From positions 1 to 64,000 of the forward strand of contig JAQBYJ010000017.1 of the NCBI GenBank assembly GCA_027622555.1: a DNA stretch of 64,000 nucleotides, written 5' to 3'. Positions 38,814-47,525 of the stretch are shown piece after piece. Origin of the DNA: Verrucomicrobiota bacterium (GTDB lineage: Bacteria; Verrucomicrobiota; Verrucomicrobiia; Opitutales; UBA2995). The position numbers and the translations under genes are program-made. Under the pieces are notes generated by a model, which did no database searches, was not told the origin of the DNA, and saw nothing but the letters and a program-made list of their open reading frames with translations. Position 1 is the stretch's first letter. Every line of letters begins with the position of its first letter.

Positions 38814-39086
38814 ATGAAATATAAACAACGAAAGTCTCCGGTTTGGATGGTAAGTGAAGCAAAAGGCCAACTGTCAGAGGTGCTGCATAGGGCGAGAACC
38901 CAAGGGCCACAAATCATTGGGACCAGGAATCAATGTGTCGTTGTGTCCAGGGAAGAATGGGATCGATTACATCAAACTTCCGAATCGCTTGGCTCTTGGC
39001 TCGCGCAAAACTCTCCCGGTGTGGAACTAACTCTGCCTGAACGAGGGGAAAGCGATTCCAGACCGCTCCCATTTAACCAAGGCTGA
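38814..39086 (+). CDS. PhdYeFM-type antitoxin
   Basis: A 90-residue antitoxin. The MVSEAKGQLSEVLHRA stretch is the typical first strand and helix of the Phd/YefM fold that binds DNA, and the C-terminal half (ESLGSWLAQNSPGVELTLPE) would bind and block the toxin. The frame opens at 38796, but that ATG lies inside the operator and upstream of the expected transcription start, so the ATG at 38814 is preferred. It has little or no 5' leader. It is two bases upstream of the PIN toxin gene, and the product probably represses both through the palindrome. Confidence 0.8.
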   Translation: MKYKQRKSPVWMVSEAKGQLSEVLHRARTQGPQIIGTRNQCVVVSREEWDRLHQTSESLGSWLAQNSPGVELTLPERGESDSRPLPFNQG

Positions 39087-39088
39087 GG

Positions 39089-39502
39089 ATGAGTGTACTC
39101 CTCGACACGAATGTGCTTTCCGAACTCGCGCGGCCTGTTCCCGAGGCTTCGGTTGAAGACTATTGCCGAAACATTGAGGTTTCCTATATTTCCGTTATAA
39201 CGCTTCATGAACTAACTTTTGGAGCCAAACTAGTTAAGACCAAATCGAAGCAGAAAAAATTGCTGAACTGGATTGATTCCATCCAAGAGCGTTATCCACA
39301 AAGTATCCTGGATGTAACTTCACACATTGCGAACCGGGCAGCCGATCTTCGAGCATCTGCATCTACGAAAGGAAGAGTCTTACATATTGAAGATGCCCTC
39401 ATCGCTGCGACTGCTCTGGAACATTCTCTCAAACTCGCCACGCGAAATACAAAGGACTTCAAAAACACTGGCACTTCATTGGTAGATCCCTGGAAACTTT
39501 AA
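39089..39502 (+). CDS. PIN-domain toxin (VapC/FitB-like)
   Basis: A 137-residue PIN ribonuclease toxin. The acidic active site is D6 (LLDTNVLSE), E41 (LHELTFG), D102 (IEDALIAAT), and a later Asp, D123 (TRNTKDF). The length is normal for VapC/FitB proteins. VapC-type toxins cleave tRNA or rRNA. The gene is coupled to the antitoxin (2-bp gap) under the operator at 38787-38803. Confidence 0.88.
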   Translation: MSVLLDTNVLSELARPVPEASVEDYCRNIEVSYISVITLHELTFGAKLVKTKSKQKKLLNWIDSIQERYPQSILDVTSHIANRAADLRASASTKGRVLHIEDALIAATALEHSLKLATRNTKDFKNTGTSLVDPWKL

Positions 39503-39613
39503 TCCTGATATTTAGGATACACCAGACAACCGGGTGAAACTCCCCTCTGCCTAAGAGTTAGGAAAATCGTTTCGAGCCATGCGATGCCAACTCACTAGAT
39601 GGACAGTGGAGTC

Positions 39614-39650
39614 GCTAGTGGGAGGGAGAATACGGAGTATTTTCAAAACC
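39614..39650. repeat. Intergenic repeat (GAGTATTTT family), copy 1
   Basis: Starts GCTAGTGGGAGGGAGAA and ends GAGTATTTTCAAAACC. A related copy lies at 42458-42496 on the other side of the PQQ genes, so the two copies bracket them. It may be distantly related to the direct repeats beside the AAA ATPase. Confidence 0.5.
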
Positions 39651-39789
39651 TATAATTTTATTGGAACTTTTTGCACCGAAACAGCGCATGAATAGAATGA
39701 ACGCGTCTCCAAAGATAGCCTTTGAACACCACTGCTTCATTTAATATTTAACTTAATATACTCAACCCATTCCTTGTTCCCCAAAGTAT

Positions 39790-40756
39790 ATGAAGAATTA
39801 CCTCTCCTTCCATTCCCTTATCATTCTCTGTCTTCTGCCCTTCAGTTTATTAGCGGAAAACTGGTCGCAATTTCAAGGGCCCAATGGTTCGGGTGTCGTG
39901 GAGTCAGCAAAGCCTCCCATCGAATTTGGAGCTGACAAAAACGTGCGCTGGAAGTCGTCGGCACCCGCCGGTGTTTCTTCGCCCATTGTCTGGGGTGATC
40001 GCATCTTTATAACCGGTGTCGATGATGAAAAACTCCTTACCGTCGCCTATGATGCCAGCACCGGACATGAGCTGTGGCGACAAGCTGTCGTGCCGGAAGA
40101 ATTCGAGAAGACCCATGAATTCAGCTCTCCGGCCTCATCAACTCCCTGTACCGATGGCGAACGCGTGTATATTTACTTCAACTCCTTCGGCGTCATCGCC
40201 TATGACTTCGATGGCAAGGAGGTCTGGCAGCAGTATGAAAGTAAGTTCGCTTTTAAAATATGGTGACGCGGATAAGAATGGAATCGTAACCGAGGAGGAG
40301 TGGGCTGATTCGATGGCCGTTGACCTCAGCCGAAATAACAGGGATCGCTTGGTTGCCATTCGGCCGGGTGGTCAAGGCAATGCTAGCGATACCCATGTCG
40401 TATGGGAAACCTCCAAAGGCCTCAATGAGATGCCTTCTCCCCTCTAGTACCGCGGGCATGTTTATATTGTTGCAGATGGAGGACGCCTCTCAGTTTTCCA
40501 CGCCAAGACGGGCGAACGTATTCTCGACCGTAAACGTGTGGGGGTTGATGGTCAATACGTCGGATCACCCATCGCAGCCAATGGCTACGTCTACCTAACC
40601 AGTGAACGAGGAACCATCACCGTGGTGCGTCCTGGGGACGACCTAGATGTGGTGACCAGTAATCAGCTCGGTGAAAGCATCCGCTGTACCCCGGCTATCG
40701 CAGGAAACGCCTTGCTGGTCAGATCAAAAGAGCACCTATGGTCGTTAAGGGAATGA
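39790..40756 (+). pseudogene. Broken PQQ-propeller/EF-hand protein gene
   Basis: The first 158 codons encode a signal peptide and the first blades of a BamB-like PQQ propeller (NWSQFQGPNGSGV, KDVWQQ-type strands). The frame then ends at 40266. The continuation is in another frame from about 40247, starting SSLLKYGDADKNGIVTEEEW, an EF-hand-like loop followed by RLVAIRPGGQGNASDTHVVW. The blades between them are missing, so there has been a deletion of perhaps 200 codons with a frameshift. A TAG at 40445-40447 then interrupts PSPL/YRGHVY, and the family ending (SIRCTPAIAGNALLVRSKEH) follows to 40756. An intact paralogue lies just downstream. Confidence 0.8.
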
Positions 40757-40842
40757 ATGGCAGTACTCGTCCTCTGAGAATGAGTTTTGGAGAGAGCAAT
40801 AATAATAGGTTTAAACCACCCGCTCGCTAGAGCGGTACGAAG

Positions 40843-40986
40843 GTACCGAACAAAGTGACACATCTATGAGCAAAGCACAAAAACCAACAAAGGGTTATGA
40901 ATAGCTTTAAGACTTCGTTGCCTTCTATTGAGATGGTGTTCTTAATCCCCAAATCACTACCGAGGAATGTACCGAACGAAGTGACA
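40843..40986. repeat. Pair of 18-bp direct repeats (GTACCGAAC)
   Basis: GTACCGAACAAAGTGACA at 40843-40860 and the same with one change at 40969-40986. They lie between the broken and intact PQQ genes. A weaker form, CACTACCGAGCGA, occurs near 48799. Confidence 0.6.
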
Positions 40987-41055
40987 TGATCGAGCCCAAT
41001 GAAGGCACTTCAACGAGCGATAGTGAGAATAAAACAACCCATTAAGACACATACC

Positions 41056-42369
41056 ATGAAACGCTATCCTTGTTTATTACTGCTGCTAGCCAGTTCCCTT
41101 TACGCAAACGCTGCAAATTGGGGTCAATGGCGCGGTCCCAACTTCAATGGCTCAACGGATGCCGGAAGTCTCCCGACCAACTGGTCGAAAACTGAGAACG
41201 TTACCTGGAGCACGGATCTACCAGGTCCCAGCGCGGCGTCTCCGATTGTTTGGGACAATCACGTGTTTATTTCAACGGCCAACCCGGATACGGACACTCT
41301 GCACGCATTGTGCTACGACCGAAATACCGGAAAGTTGCTGTGGGAACATCAGATTGGAAAAGGACATCGCCGTGACGAAAAGAGTGATTTCGCTTCCAAC
41401 TCGCCCGCGACAGACGGTGAGGTTGTGGTTTTCTTCTACGGCACCGGATCGATCTTCGCATACGACTTCAAGGGCAACGAACTTTGGAATCGCAATATCG
41501 AGAAGGATTTCGGAAGACTGGCCTACGGCTGGACTCCGAGCACCAGCCCCCTCCTCTTTGACGGCAAACTTATTCTGCAAATCCTTCAACGCAATGTCCC
41601 GACGCGTGGAAATGGTGAACCTGATCGCGTCAACGAGTCCTACATCCTGGCTTTGAACCCCAAGACTGGGGAAAAACTCTGGCGTACCCTTCGCCCAAGC
41701 CAAGCAGTGGCCGAGTCGCTTGAGGCGTTTACGAGCCCGGTTCCTTATGAATTCAATGGACGCAAAGAAATACTGGTCGCGGGCGGCGACGATATTTCAG
41801 GACACGATCCGGCGAACGGCAAGGAGCTTTGGCGCTGGGGCACCTGGAATCCCACGCGAATCGGTCATTGGCGCCTGGTGCCTTCACCGGTTGCGGGTGA
41901 CGGTGTTATCCTGGCCTGCGCGCCCAAACGCGATCCGATCTACGCCGTCAAGGCGGGTGGCCGCGGCACACTCAACGATGATGACCTCGCCTGGGTGAGC
42001 AACGAGGAACGCGACATAAGCTCGGACGTTCCGACGCCGGCCTATTACGACGGGGATTTTTTCGTTTTGAGTGACGTTCGAAATGCGCTATCACGAGTCG
42101 AACCTCAGAGTGGTAAAGTCAAATGGAGCATCGCAACACCTGGAAGAATCAAGTTTGAAGCGTCGCCCCTGGCGGCGGACGGAAAGCTTTACCTGATGAA
42201 TTTCAATTCTGACGTCGTGGTGGTGGATGCCGAGAGCGGAAAGGTCCTCAACGAAATAGCCATGGGCGACGAAGACGAGCACTATTCGCGCTCCTCGATC
42301 GCAGCCTCAGACGGCCAGTTGTTCATCCGCACCAACCAAACGCTCTATTGTATCGGTGATCGGAGTTAG
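41056..42369 (+). CDS. Exported PQQ-repeat beta-propeller protein (BamB-like)
   Basis: A 437-residue propeller protein with a signal peptide (MKRYPCLLLLLASSLYANA). The mature part starts NWGQWRGPNFNGST and holds repeated blade motifs such as TGKLLWEHQ, GNELWNRN, TGEKLWRT, NGKELWRWG and GKVKWSI. Such proteins are common in PVC bacteria and act in the periplasm, often without a known activity. The name BamB-like reflects fold only: a role in outer-membrane assembly is not implied. The frame opens at 40999, but the ATG at 41056 begins a clean signal peptide. It is the intact neighbour of the pseudogene at 39790, and the two probably arose by duplication. Confidence 0.85.
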   Translation: MKRYPCLLLLLASSLYANAANWGQWRGPNFNGSTDAGSLPTNWSKTENVTWSTDLPGPSAASPIVWDNHVFISTANPDTDTLHALCYDRNTGKLLWEHQIGKGHRRDEKSDFASNSPATDGEVVVFFYGTGSIFAYDFKGNELWNRNIEKDFGRLAYGWTPSTSPLLFDGKLILQILQRNVPTRGNGEPDRVNESYILALNPKTGEKLWRTLRPSQAVAESLEAFTSPVPYEFNGRKEILVAGGDDISGHDPANGKELWRWGTWNPTRIGHWRLVPSPVAGDGVILACAPKRDPIYAVKAGGRGTLNDDDLAWVSNEERDISSDVPTPAYYDGDFFVLSDVRNALSRVEPQSGKVKWSIATPGRIKFEASPLAADGKLYLMNFNSDVVVVDAESGKVLNEIAMGDEDEHYSRSSIAASDGQLFIRTNQTLYCIGDRS

Positions 42370-42410
42370 TTGATTCGGTGTGGCTCTAAGCTCCTTGTTC
42401 TGTGGCTTGT

Positions 42411-42437
42411 CTCACCATCCTGGAAGAATACGAATAG
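42411..42437 (+). pseudogene. 3' relic of a DUF6090 gene
   Basis: Nine codons reading LTILEEYE then TAG match the ending of the intact DUF6090 gene 0.9 kb downstream (LTVLEEYE then TAA), with high identity in the bases too (CTGGARGAATACGAATA). The rest of this copy is gone. Confidence 0.5.
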
Positions 42438-42457
42438 GACTTCAAACCACCCGCTAC

Positions 42458-42496
42458 GCTAGAGGAGCTGGAGAAAACAGAGTATTTTAAAAAACC
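42458..42496. repeat. Intergenic repeat (GAGTATTTT family), copy 2
   Basis: GCTAGAGGAGCTGGAGAAAA followed by CAGAGTATTTTAAAAAACC, related to the copy at 39614-39650. AAACCACCCGCT precedes it here and also precedes the repeat near 40812. Confidence 0.5.
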
Positions 42497-42656
42497 ATTT
42501 CTTTCGGATTACCGAGCCTTAAGGACACAAACATGCCATAAACCGTAGCTTATGATTTATTTGAGAATGATCAGACCTATCCTCTCTGTTTCCTCCGTTT
42601 GCTTCTGTTGAGGTTTCACGTCCTTCTGCGCCCTTTCGTAGTTAAAAACTCTCTAG

Positions 42657-43385
42657 ATGAAGCAATCCCCATTCCGCAGTATACGCCAAACACTCTTCAA
42701 CGAAGGCAAACTCCTCCGCTACCTCGGCTATGCCGTGGGCGAGATCGCGCTGATCATTATCGGGATCATGCTGGCGCTTCAGCTGAACAACTGGAATGAA
42801 GACCGGAAAGCGCAGGCGGAGTTTGAAGTATATATTCTTCAGCTAAAGGAAGATGTTCGAAAGGCGATAGAGAATGCGAATAGAGTTGTTAGTAATTCTG
42901 AGAACCGAATCGATCGACAGCTGAGGATGGTGCAGTTTCTTGAAAAAAAGGATTACAATGCTGATGAATTGGAGGCTTTCGAACGCACATTGGCTGATCT
43001 AGGTAAACAAGCTATCCCGCAAGTTAAAATCGGTCTTCTCGGCCAATTGTTGGAAGGAGATATGACGATCATCAAGCGCGATAGAAAACTATCCCAGGCC
43101 GCCTTGGAGCTGGAAAGTGCCATAGATGGTGGACTCAGGATCATTGATCATCTCCAAATACTGGATGATCAATCCAATGCCATATTCCTAAGGTACCGAA
43201 CAATGACCCAGCTCGACGTTCCAGAACTAAAGCTCAGGTATGATTTGGATGCACTCCAAGCTTCCTCCGAATTCATTTTTGCAGCCGAAAACTCTACCCA
43301 CAATACGGTGGGTATTATGAAGTTTTCTGAGTCGATGGCTGATCGACTTGAATCCTTTCTCACCGTCCTGGAGGAATACGAATAA
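42657..43385 (+). CDS. DUF6090 family membrane-anchored protein, copy A
   Basis: A 242-residue protein with the family N terminus: PFRSIRQTLFNEGKLLRYL (5-23), one membrane helix (about 25-44, AVGEIALIIIGIMLALQLNN), the WNEDRK stop-transfer motif, and a soluble alpha-helical region to the end. The family is found mainly in Bacteroidota and related groups and has no known function. Its first 170 or so bases are nearly identical to those of copy B, whereas the rest has diverged much more. The upstream 30 bases share a phrase (GCGCCCTTTCGTAGTTAAAA) with other intergenic sites. Confidence 0.8.
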   Translation: MKQSPFRSIRQTLFNEGKLLRYLGYAVGEIALIIIGIMLALQLNNWNEDRKAQAEFEVYILQLKEDVRKAIENANRVVSNSENRIDRQLRMVQFLEKKDYNADELEAFERTLADLGKQAIPQVKIGLLGQLLEGDMTIIKRDRKLSQAALELESAIDGGLRIIDHLQILDDQSNAIFLRYRTMTQLDVPELKLRYDLDALQASSEFIFAAENSTHNTVGIMKFSESMADRLESFLTVLEEYE

Positions 43386-43498
43386 CTTTCAATACCCTTT
43401 CATAACTACGAAACACGCAAAATGCACGAAACCTTACACAGAACTCATCTCATACTTTTGCGTCTTTTTGCGATTTTTGTAGTTAACTAATAATTCGA

Positions 43499-44218
43499 AT
43501 GAAGAGTCCCTTCCGCAGTTTACGCCAAACACTTTTCAAAGAAGGTAAACTCCTCCGCTACCTCGGCTATGCTGTGGGTGAAATCGCGTTGATCATTATC
43601 GGGATCATGCTGGCGCTTCAGCTGAACAACTGGAACGAGGACCGGAAATCACAGGCGGAGTTTGATGTGTATATTGTGCAGTTGAGGGAGGATGTACAAG
43701 CGGCAATCCAGGATGTAGAACGTTCCATTACTATTATGGAGGGCTTTATGCAAAGATCTGATTTCGTTCTGACATTTCTGGAACAAACGGATTTTGAGCC
43801 CGATGATTTGGCTCGTTTTGAAAATGGGCTTAGTGCTTTGAGTATTTATAATAAACCACAGGTCTACGTGGGATTGTTGGGGCAGATTTTAAATGGAAAC
43901 ATGGACGTCATTGGCCGAAATCCATTTTTGGCCAAAAAAGCCTTGGAAATGGAGAGTTGGGTAGAATCGAGACTGAGCAACCAGGAGAACGTTTCATCCC
44001 AGATAAACATTGCAAGCGATCGCTTTAACAAATTCAGGGGGCGAGGATCAGTAAGTACAGGCCGTGCTCCCGTGTATGACTTGAAAGAATTGAAGACTTC
44101 GTCCGAATTCAAATATACGGTCCAGACAATTGATAGCCGGAAAATTAACCTAATGGAATTCTCCAGGCAGATTGCCGAAAGCCTCGAAGACTTCCTCGCC
44201 GTGTTGGAGGAATATTAG
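43499..44218 (+). CDS. DUF6090 family membrane-anchored protein, copy B
   Basis: A 239-residue paralogue of copy A, 113 bp downstream in the same direction. The N terminus (PFRSLRQTLFKEGKLLRYL), membrane helix and WNEDRK motif match copy A almost exactly. The helical part differs strongly, ending AVLEEY. This pattern, a conserved 5' part with a variable 3' part, suggests recombination or gene conversion of the anchor region, or different partners recognised by the variable part. Confidence 0.8.
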   Translation: MKSPFRSLRQTLFKEGKLLRYLGYAVGEIALIIIGIMLALQLNNWNEDRKSQAEFDVYIVQLREDVQAAIQDVERSITIMEGFMQRSDFVLTFLEQTDFEPDDLARFENGLSALSIYNKPQVYVGLLGQILNGNMDVIGRNPFLAKKALEMESWVESRLSNQENVSSQINIASDRFNKFRGRGSVSTGRAPVYDLKELKTSSEFKYTVQTIDSRKINLMEFSRQIAESLEDFLAVLEEY

Positions 44219-44263
44219 CAAAGCTGCAGTTATTTGGAAATGGTTAATCGTTTTTGGTGCCGC

Positions 44264-44536
44264 ATGAAACAGTCCCCATTCCGCAGCATCCGCCAGAAGC
44301 TTTTTCACGAAGGTAAACTCGTCCTTTACAATGGGTATGCAGTATTGCTGGTTACACCATTGATTGGATTTCGATCTGTAGCCTATCCATTCCATCTGTA
44401 TCCAGCTTCAGAAGAGCCTGGGCAACACATGGCTCCTTTAATTGTCTTTCTTTTCCGAAACATCCATCTGCAGCCTGTCCGGTCCATGGTGTCACTACCA
44501 TGGCTACAGTTTGAAATTAGTTTCGGAAAATCTTAA
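44264..44536 (+). pseudogene. 5' fragment of a third DUF6090 gene
   Basis: The frame starts MKQSPFRSIRQKLFHEGK, the family N terminus, and keeps LYNGYAV, but then leaves the family sequence: the anchor helix motif IIIGIMLAL is absent and unrelated sequence follows to a stop at 44536. The last part of the frame runs through the CCATGG repeat at 44484-44516. It appears truncated by insertion or deletion. Confidence 0.7.
44484..44516. repeat. CCATGG...GGCTACA repeat, copy 1
   Basis: A 33-bp unit starting CCATGGTGTCACTACCATGG and continuing CTACAGTTTG. A copy at 52411-52443 matches 28 of 33 bases, and a longer variant is at 54188-54238. The CCATGGT/ACCATGG arms are inverted. Confidence 0.7.
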
Positions 44537-44616
44537 ACGTTCTATGGACGTTTGATTGGTCGTAACAAACATCTCCCATCTTGACGGATGAAAGCCGTGG
44601 GGATAGTTCATTCGAT

Positions 44617-45492
44617 ATGGATACTTCCTTCACCAACAGCAAAGAAAGCCTGACTGAAGCCCACCCTTTTACAACGGATTGGAAAGGCCTAACACGCGAA
44701 GAACAAATACGCTCCATTGAATTGGATGGTTTCGTTGTGCTACCCGATTTGTTGGACACAAAGACTTTGGAGAAAATCAGAGAAGAACTGAGCCAACTTC
44801 CAACGAAGACCGTTGATTACAGCCCCTACCAGAGTTCCTACTCGAACGTGCAGTGGACAGACTCTCCAACGGCTATTGAAACGATTGCCCATCCGATCAT
44901 TATTGAATTTTTAAGCGACCTTTTCGGCGATGAGCTCATCTGCACATCCTGCGGTTATACCTGCGCCAACCCGGGACATCCGGGAATCGCAATTCACACC
45001 GACTCACAACCCTACGGCTCCAGGATCTTCGGTGTCCAGGCCAGCGCCCCCATACTCACGCGAGTCCTCTACTACCTGGATGATCAGACTCCTGACTGTT
45101 CTCCCTTCAAGGTCATTCCTCGGTCTCACTTGTCTCTGCACCGCGACGGTAATCCCTACAAGCGTTACCTGAGCCATCCCGAAGAACGCATGGTCACCTG
45201 CAAGGCCGGATCTGCCGTGGTGATCAACCAGAAAGTATTTCACGGCAATTACCCCAACCACAGTAAACGTCCACGCCGTATGCTCGCCATTGCCTACCGC
45301 CCGGCCTGGGCTGGACCCATTGGCCCGGTGGAAGACCGCGATCCGAAGCAGGTGGCGAAATTGCCCAAACATATCCAACCCTTCTTCCGGAGCCTCAATA
45401 CCCGGACAATCGATTTCGACGTTCCCAACCGGCCGGATAATATGCAGCGGCACGCTCCAGGCATCGCTCCAAGTCGCTGGAAAGCTGGATAG
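44617..45492 (+). CDS. Phytanoyl-CoA dioxygenase family (PhyH) oxygenase
   Basis: A 291-residue Fe(II)/2-oxoglutarate oxygenase. Iron ligands are H127 and D129 (IHTDSQPYG) and H209 (VFHGNYPN), and Arg residues in the following RPRR segment probably bind 2-oxoglutarate. Bacterial PhyH proteins hydroxylate very varied substrates, so none can be named. The frame can start at a TTG at 44581, but the ATG at 44617 is more usual and has a GGGGA about 13 bases upstream. It converges on the sialidase gene. Confidence 0.82.
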   Translation: MDTSFTNSKESLTEAHPFTTDWKGLTREEQIRSIELDGFVVLPDLLDTKTLEKIREELSQLPTKTVDYSPYQSSYSNVQWTDSPTAIETIAHPIIIEFLSDLFGDELICTSCGYTCANPGHPGIAIHTDSQPYGSRIFGVQASAPILTRVLYYLDDQTPDCSPFKVIPRSHLSLHRDGNPYKRYLSHPEERMVTCKAGSAVVINQKVFHGNYPNHSKRPRRMLAIAYRPAWAGPIGPVEDRDPKQVAKLPKHIQPFFRSLNTRTIDFDVPNRPDNMQRHAPGIAPSRWKAG

Positions 45493-45565
45493 TTCCGAAG
45501 CAAACCGGTCAAGGTATCGGGCTCAACCAGCCATTAGGTGATTGGATCTAGCGTTTCTGGCTCTC

Positions 45566-46879
45566 TCAATGAGATTCCGTTTTACGCTCCAGTTGGGCGA
45601 GGTCGATACGGTAGAACGTGATCTCGCCGTAGCGGACACCCTCGTCCTTGGCGGTTTCGACGGCCACACCGATGGTGCCGTCTTTCAGACGCTGCATGAC
45701 GGAGTAAGCCGCGAATCCGGAGTTGAGCTGAACCGGATTGGTGAAGGATTTTCCTTCGTTGTAGCTGATCCATATTGCTATGTTGTTTCGATTGAGGCCT
45801 TTTTCTCCGAGCGCACAGGAAAAAAGAATTCGGTCTTGGTCATGACCGTCTCGCTTGGCGGAGTAGCGTATCATTGAGCCGTCCACCGGTGTAAGCGGGA
45901 TGGTATCGGGAATGTCAGGTCCCCAGGTAATTCCACCATCGTAGCTGGGATGTCGGCGACGTAAATAACCACTGTTCTGCCGACCGTCCAAAAATACTGT
46001 GCCGTCGGTCAGCTCGACAACTTCGTCTTCATTGGCGTCAGGACCCGAAGTTACATGTCCCACCTGCCAGGTTTTGCCGTGGTCGTCCGAATAGTAGACG
46101 AAGGGTTCAACCGTTACTTCCCCATCTGGAGTTTTCGACCCGCTGCGCTTGGCTGGAATGACGAGGCGTCCGTTGAGTGAGGCATCCTTTTGCCATCGGA
46201 GTTGTATACCGCTGCCTGGACCGGGTTCGGCCTGCCTCCAGAAAAGACCGTCACTCGTCTCATGCGGTTCGTCGGGATAAACTATCTGATGACGATCCGA
46301 CCAGGTCTTGCCGTCATCGGTGCTGGAACGAACCCAGACGACCTGATTACCCTCCGCAGAGTCAGGATCCTGCCCGTATGCCACAGTAGTCGGCGCTAAA
46401 TCCGGCCATTGTCCGTAGAGTAAGAACACCGTCCCGGTTTTAGCATCGAGCACAGGCGTCGGATCAGCGAAATCGACAAGCTTGCCGTCAGGGCGATACC
46501 CGGATTCGATTACGGCTATTGGTTCCCATGTATCGCCATTGTCGGTACTGCGGCGCATCACCAAGTCGATTGGAGAATTCTCGTCTTTTCGCGGATCACT
46601 TCCATCCCCGCGACGACCTTCGGCAAAGAGCAGAATCGTTCCATTTTGTGCGACAACCATACCCGGAATCCGGAACGTGTGATAGCGGTCTTGTTCAGTA
46701 ACATATTCGCCTTTGGGCGCAACGAAAGGTTCAGAAGTGGGTTCCATTCCGTGTAGCACCGCCGACTGAATCATAAAACTTGAAAGCACTGCAGATAGGA
46801 CCACGGCATACTGCAGATACTTGAAGGTCTTACCTTGGTTGATGAGGTTCTGGCGAATATTTCTAAAGAGGCGGAGCAT
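45566..46879 (-). CDS. Exo-alpha-sialidase-like protein with DUF6090-like N terminus
   Basis: A 437-residue protein with a six-bladed BNR sialidase fold: the YHTFRIP motif (66-72), a GRRGDGSD segment holding an active-site Arg, and Asp boxes STDNGDTW (111-118), SSTDDGKTW, YSDDHGKTW, SYDGGITWG and SYNEGKSF. It should release terminal sialic acid or a related sugar. The N terminus is odd: LFRNIRQNLINQGKTFKYLQ (4-23), then a helix, follows the DUF6090 pattern xFRxIRQxLxxxGKxxxYL seen at 42657, 43499 and 44264 and not an ordinary signal peptide. This may be a recombined anchor sequence. Confidence 0.85.
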   Translation of the reverse strand: MLRLFRNIRQNLINQGKTFKYLQYAVVLSAVLSSFMIQSAVLHGMEPTSEPFVAPKGEYVTEQDRYHTFRIPGMVVAQNGTILLFAEGRRGDGSDPRKDENSPIDLVMRRSTDNGDTWEPIAVIESGYRPDGKLVDFADPTPVLDAKTGTVFLLYGQWPDLAPTTVAYGQDPDSAEGNQVVWVRSSTDDGKTWSDRHQIVYPDEPHETSDGLFWRQAEPGPGSGIQLRWQKDASLNGRLVIPAKRSGSKTPDGEVTVEPFVYYSDDHGKTWQVGHVTSGPDANEDEVVELTDGTVFLDGRQNSGYLRRRHPSYDGGITWGPDIPDTIPLTPVDGSMIRYSAKRDGHDQDRILFSCALGEKGLNRNNIAIWISYNEGKSFTNPVQLNSGFAAYSVMQRLKDGTIGVAVETAKDEGVRYGEITFYRIDLAQLERKTESH

Positions 46880-46898
46880 GGGGTTAGTTGTTTAGTTT

Positions 46899-47399
46899 CT
46901 ATCTAATTTGAGTAGAAATTTTTAGATAAACCAGTTGGACTAACATTTGTGCACACTGAAACGTGTTCACAATAAGGGCCGTTAAGTAAAAGGCGGGCCA
47001 GAGTTTTGGAAACACGCCAAACATTACCAGCAGTAGGGAAACTTGGATAGGAACTTCCATTACAATCCAGAAGAGGATGTTTCCGAAGCTACCCAGCTTA
47101 AAGAGGGCTCGAATATCGTTACGGGTTTGGGGGTGAAGTAACCCAAACCAAATGCACCCAAAAAACAATGTGGATGATAGGCCCCAGATTAGTCGGTTAG
47201 ATAAATGGAACGTCGAAAGCAAAAGCGGTATAATCGAGGCAATTAAAACTATAAGTCCTACGGTTACTGCGTTTCTAAGTAAACCAACTTCCTGTGTTGT
47301 AGTTCCTTCATTTTTCCAAAAAATAATCAAAGTTCCAAAGCCGACGAATACACCTGCTACTTGAGCTAAACCAATCAGGATGTCAGTATGTTCAATCAT
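46899..47399 (-). CDS. Small integral membrane protein, unknown function
   Basis: A 166-residue protein with about five hydrophobic segments (roughly 6-26, 42-62, 70-88, 106-126, 135-155). The first holds GLAQVAGVFVGFGTLI, a motif I have seen in uncharacterised bacterial membrane proteins but cannot name. It lies 20 bp upstream of the sialidase gene on the same strand, so they may share a transcript. Confidence 0.65.
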   Translation of the reverse strand: MIEHTDILIGLAQVAGVFVGFGTLIIFWKNEGTTTQEVGLLRNAVTVGLIVLIASIIPLLLSTFHLSNRLIWGLSSTLFFGCIWFGLLHPQTRNDIRALFKLGSFGNILFWIVMEVPIQVSLLLVMFGVFPKLWPAFYLTALIVNTFQCAQMLVQLVYLKISTQIR

Positions 47400-47415
47400 T
47401 TAGGAGGATTTGTGA

Positions 47416-47441
47416 ATGGAGCTGAAGAAGCAGAGCATGGT
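47416..47441. repeat. Direct repeat flanking the AAA ATPase, left copy
   Basis: ATGGAGCTGAAGAAGCAGAG followed by CATGGT. The same 26 bases with two changes occur at 48736-48761, so the pair encloses the ATPase gene. Confidence 0.7.
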
Positions 47442-47525
47442 ATTTTGGAGTAAGATTAAATTCAAAAACTCATAACGACAACGGGCAGTACCGATGGGGA
47501 TAACAAGCACTTTTCAGGTTTGTAT

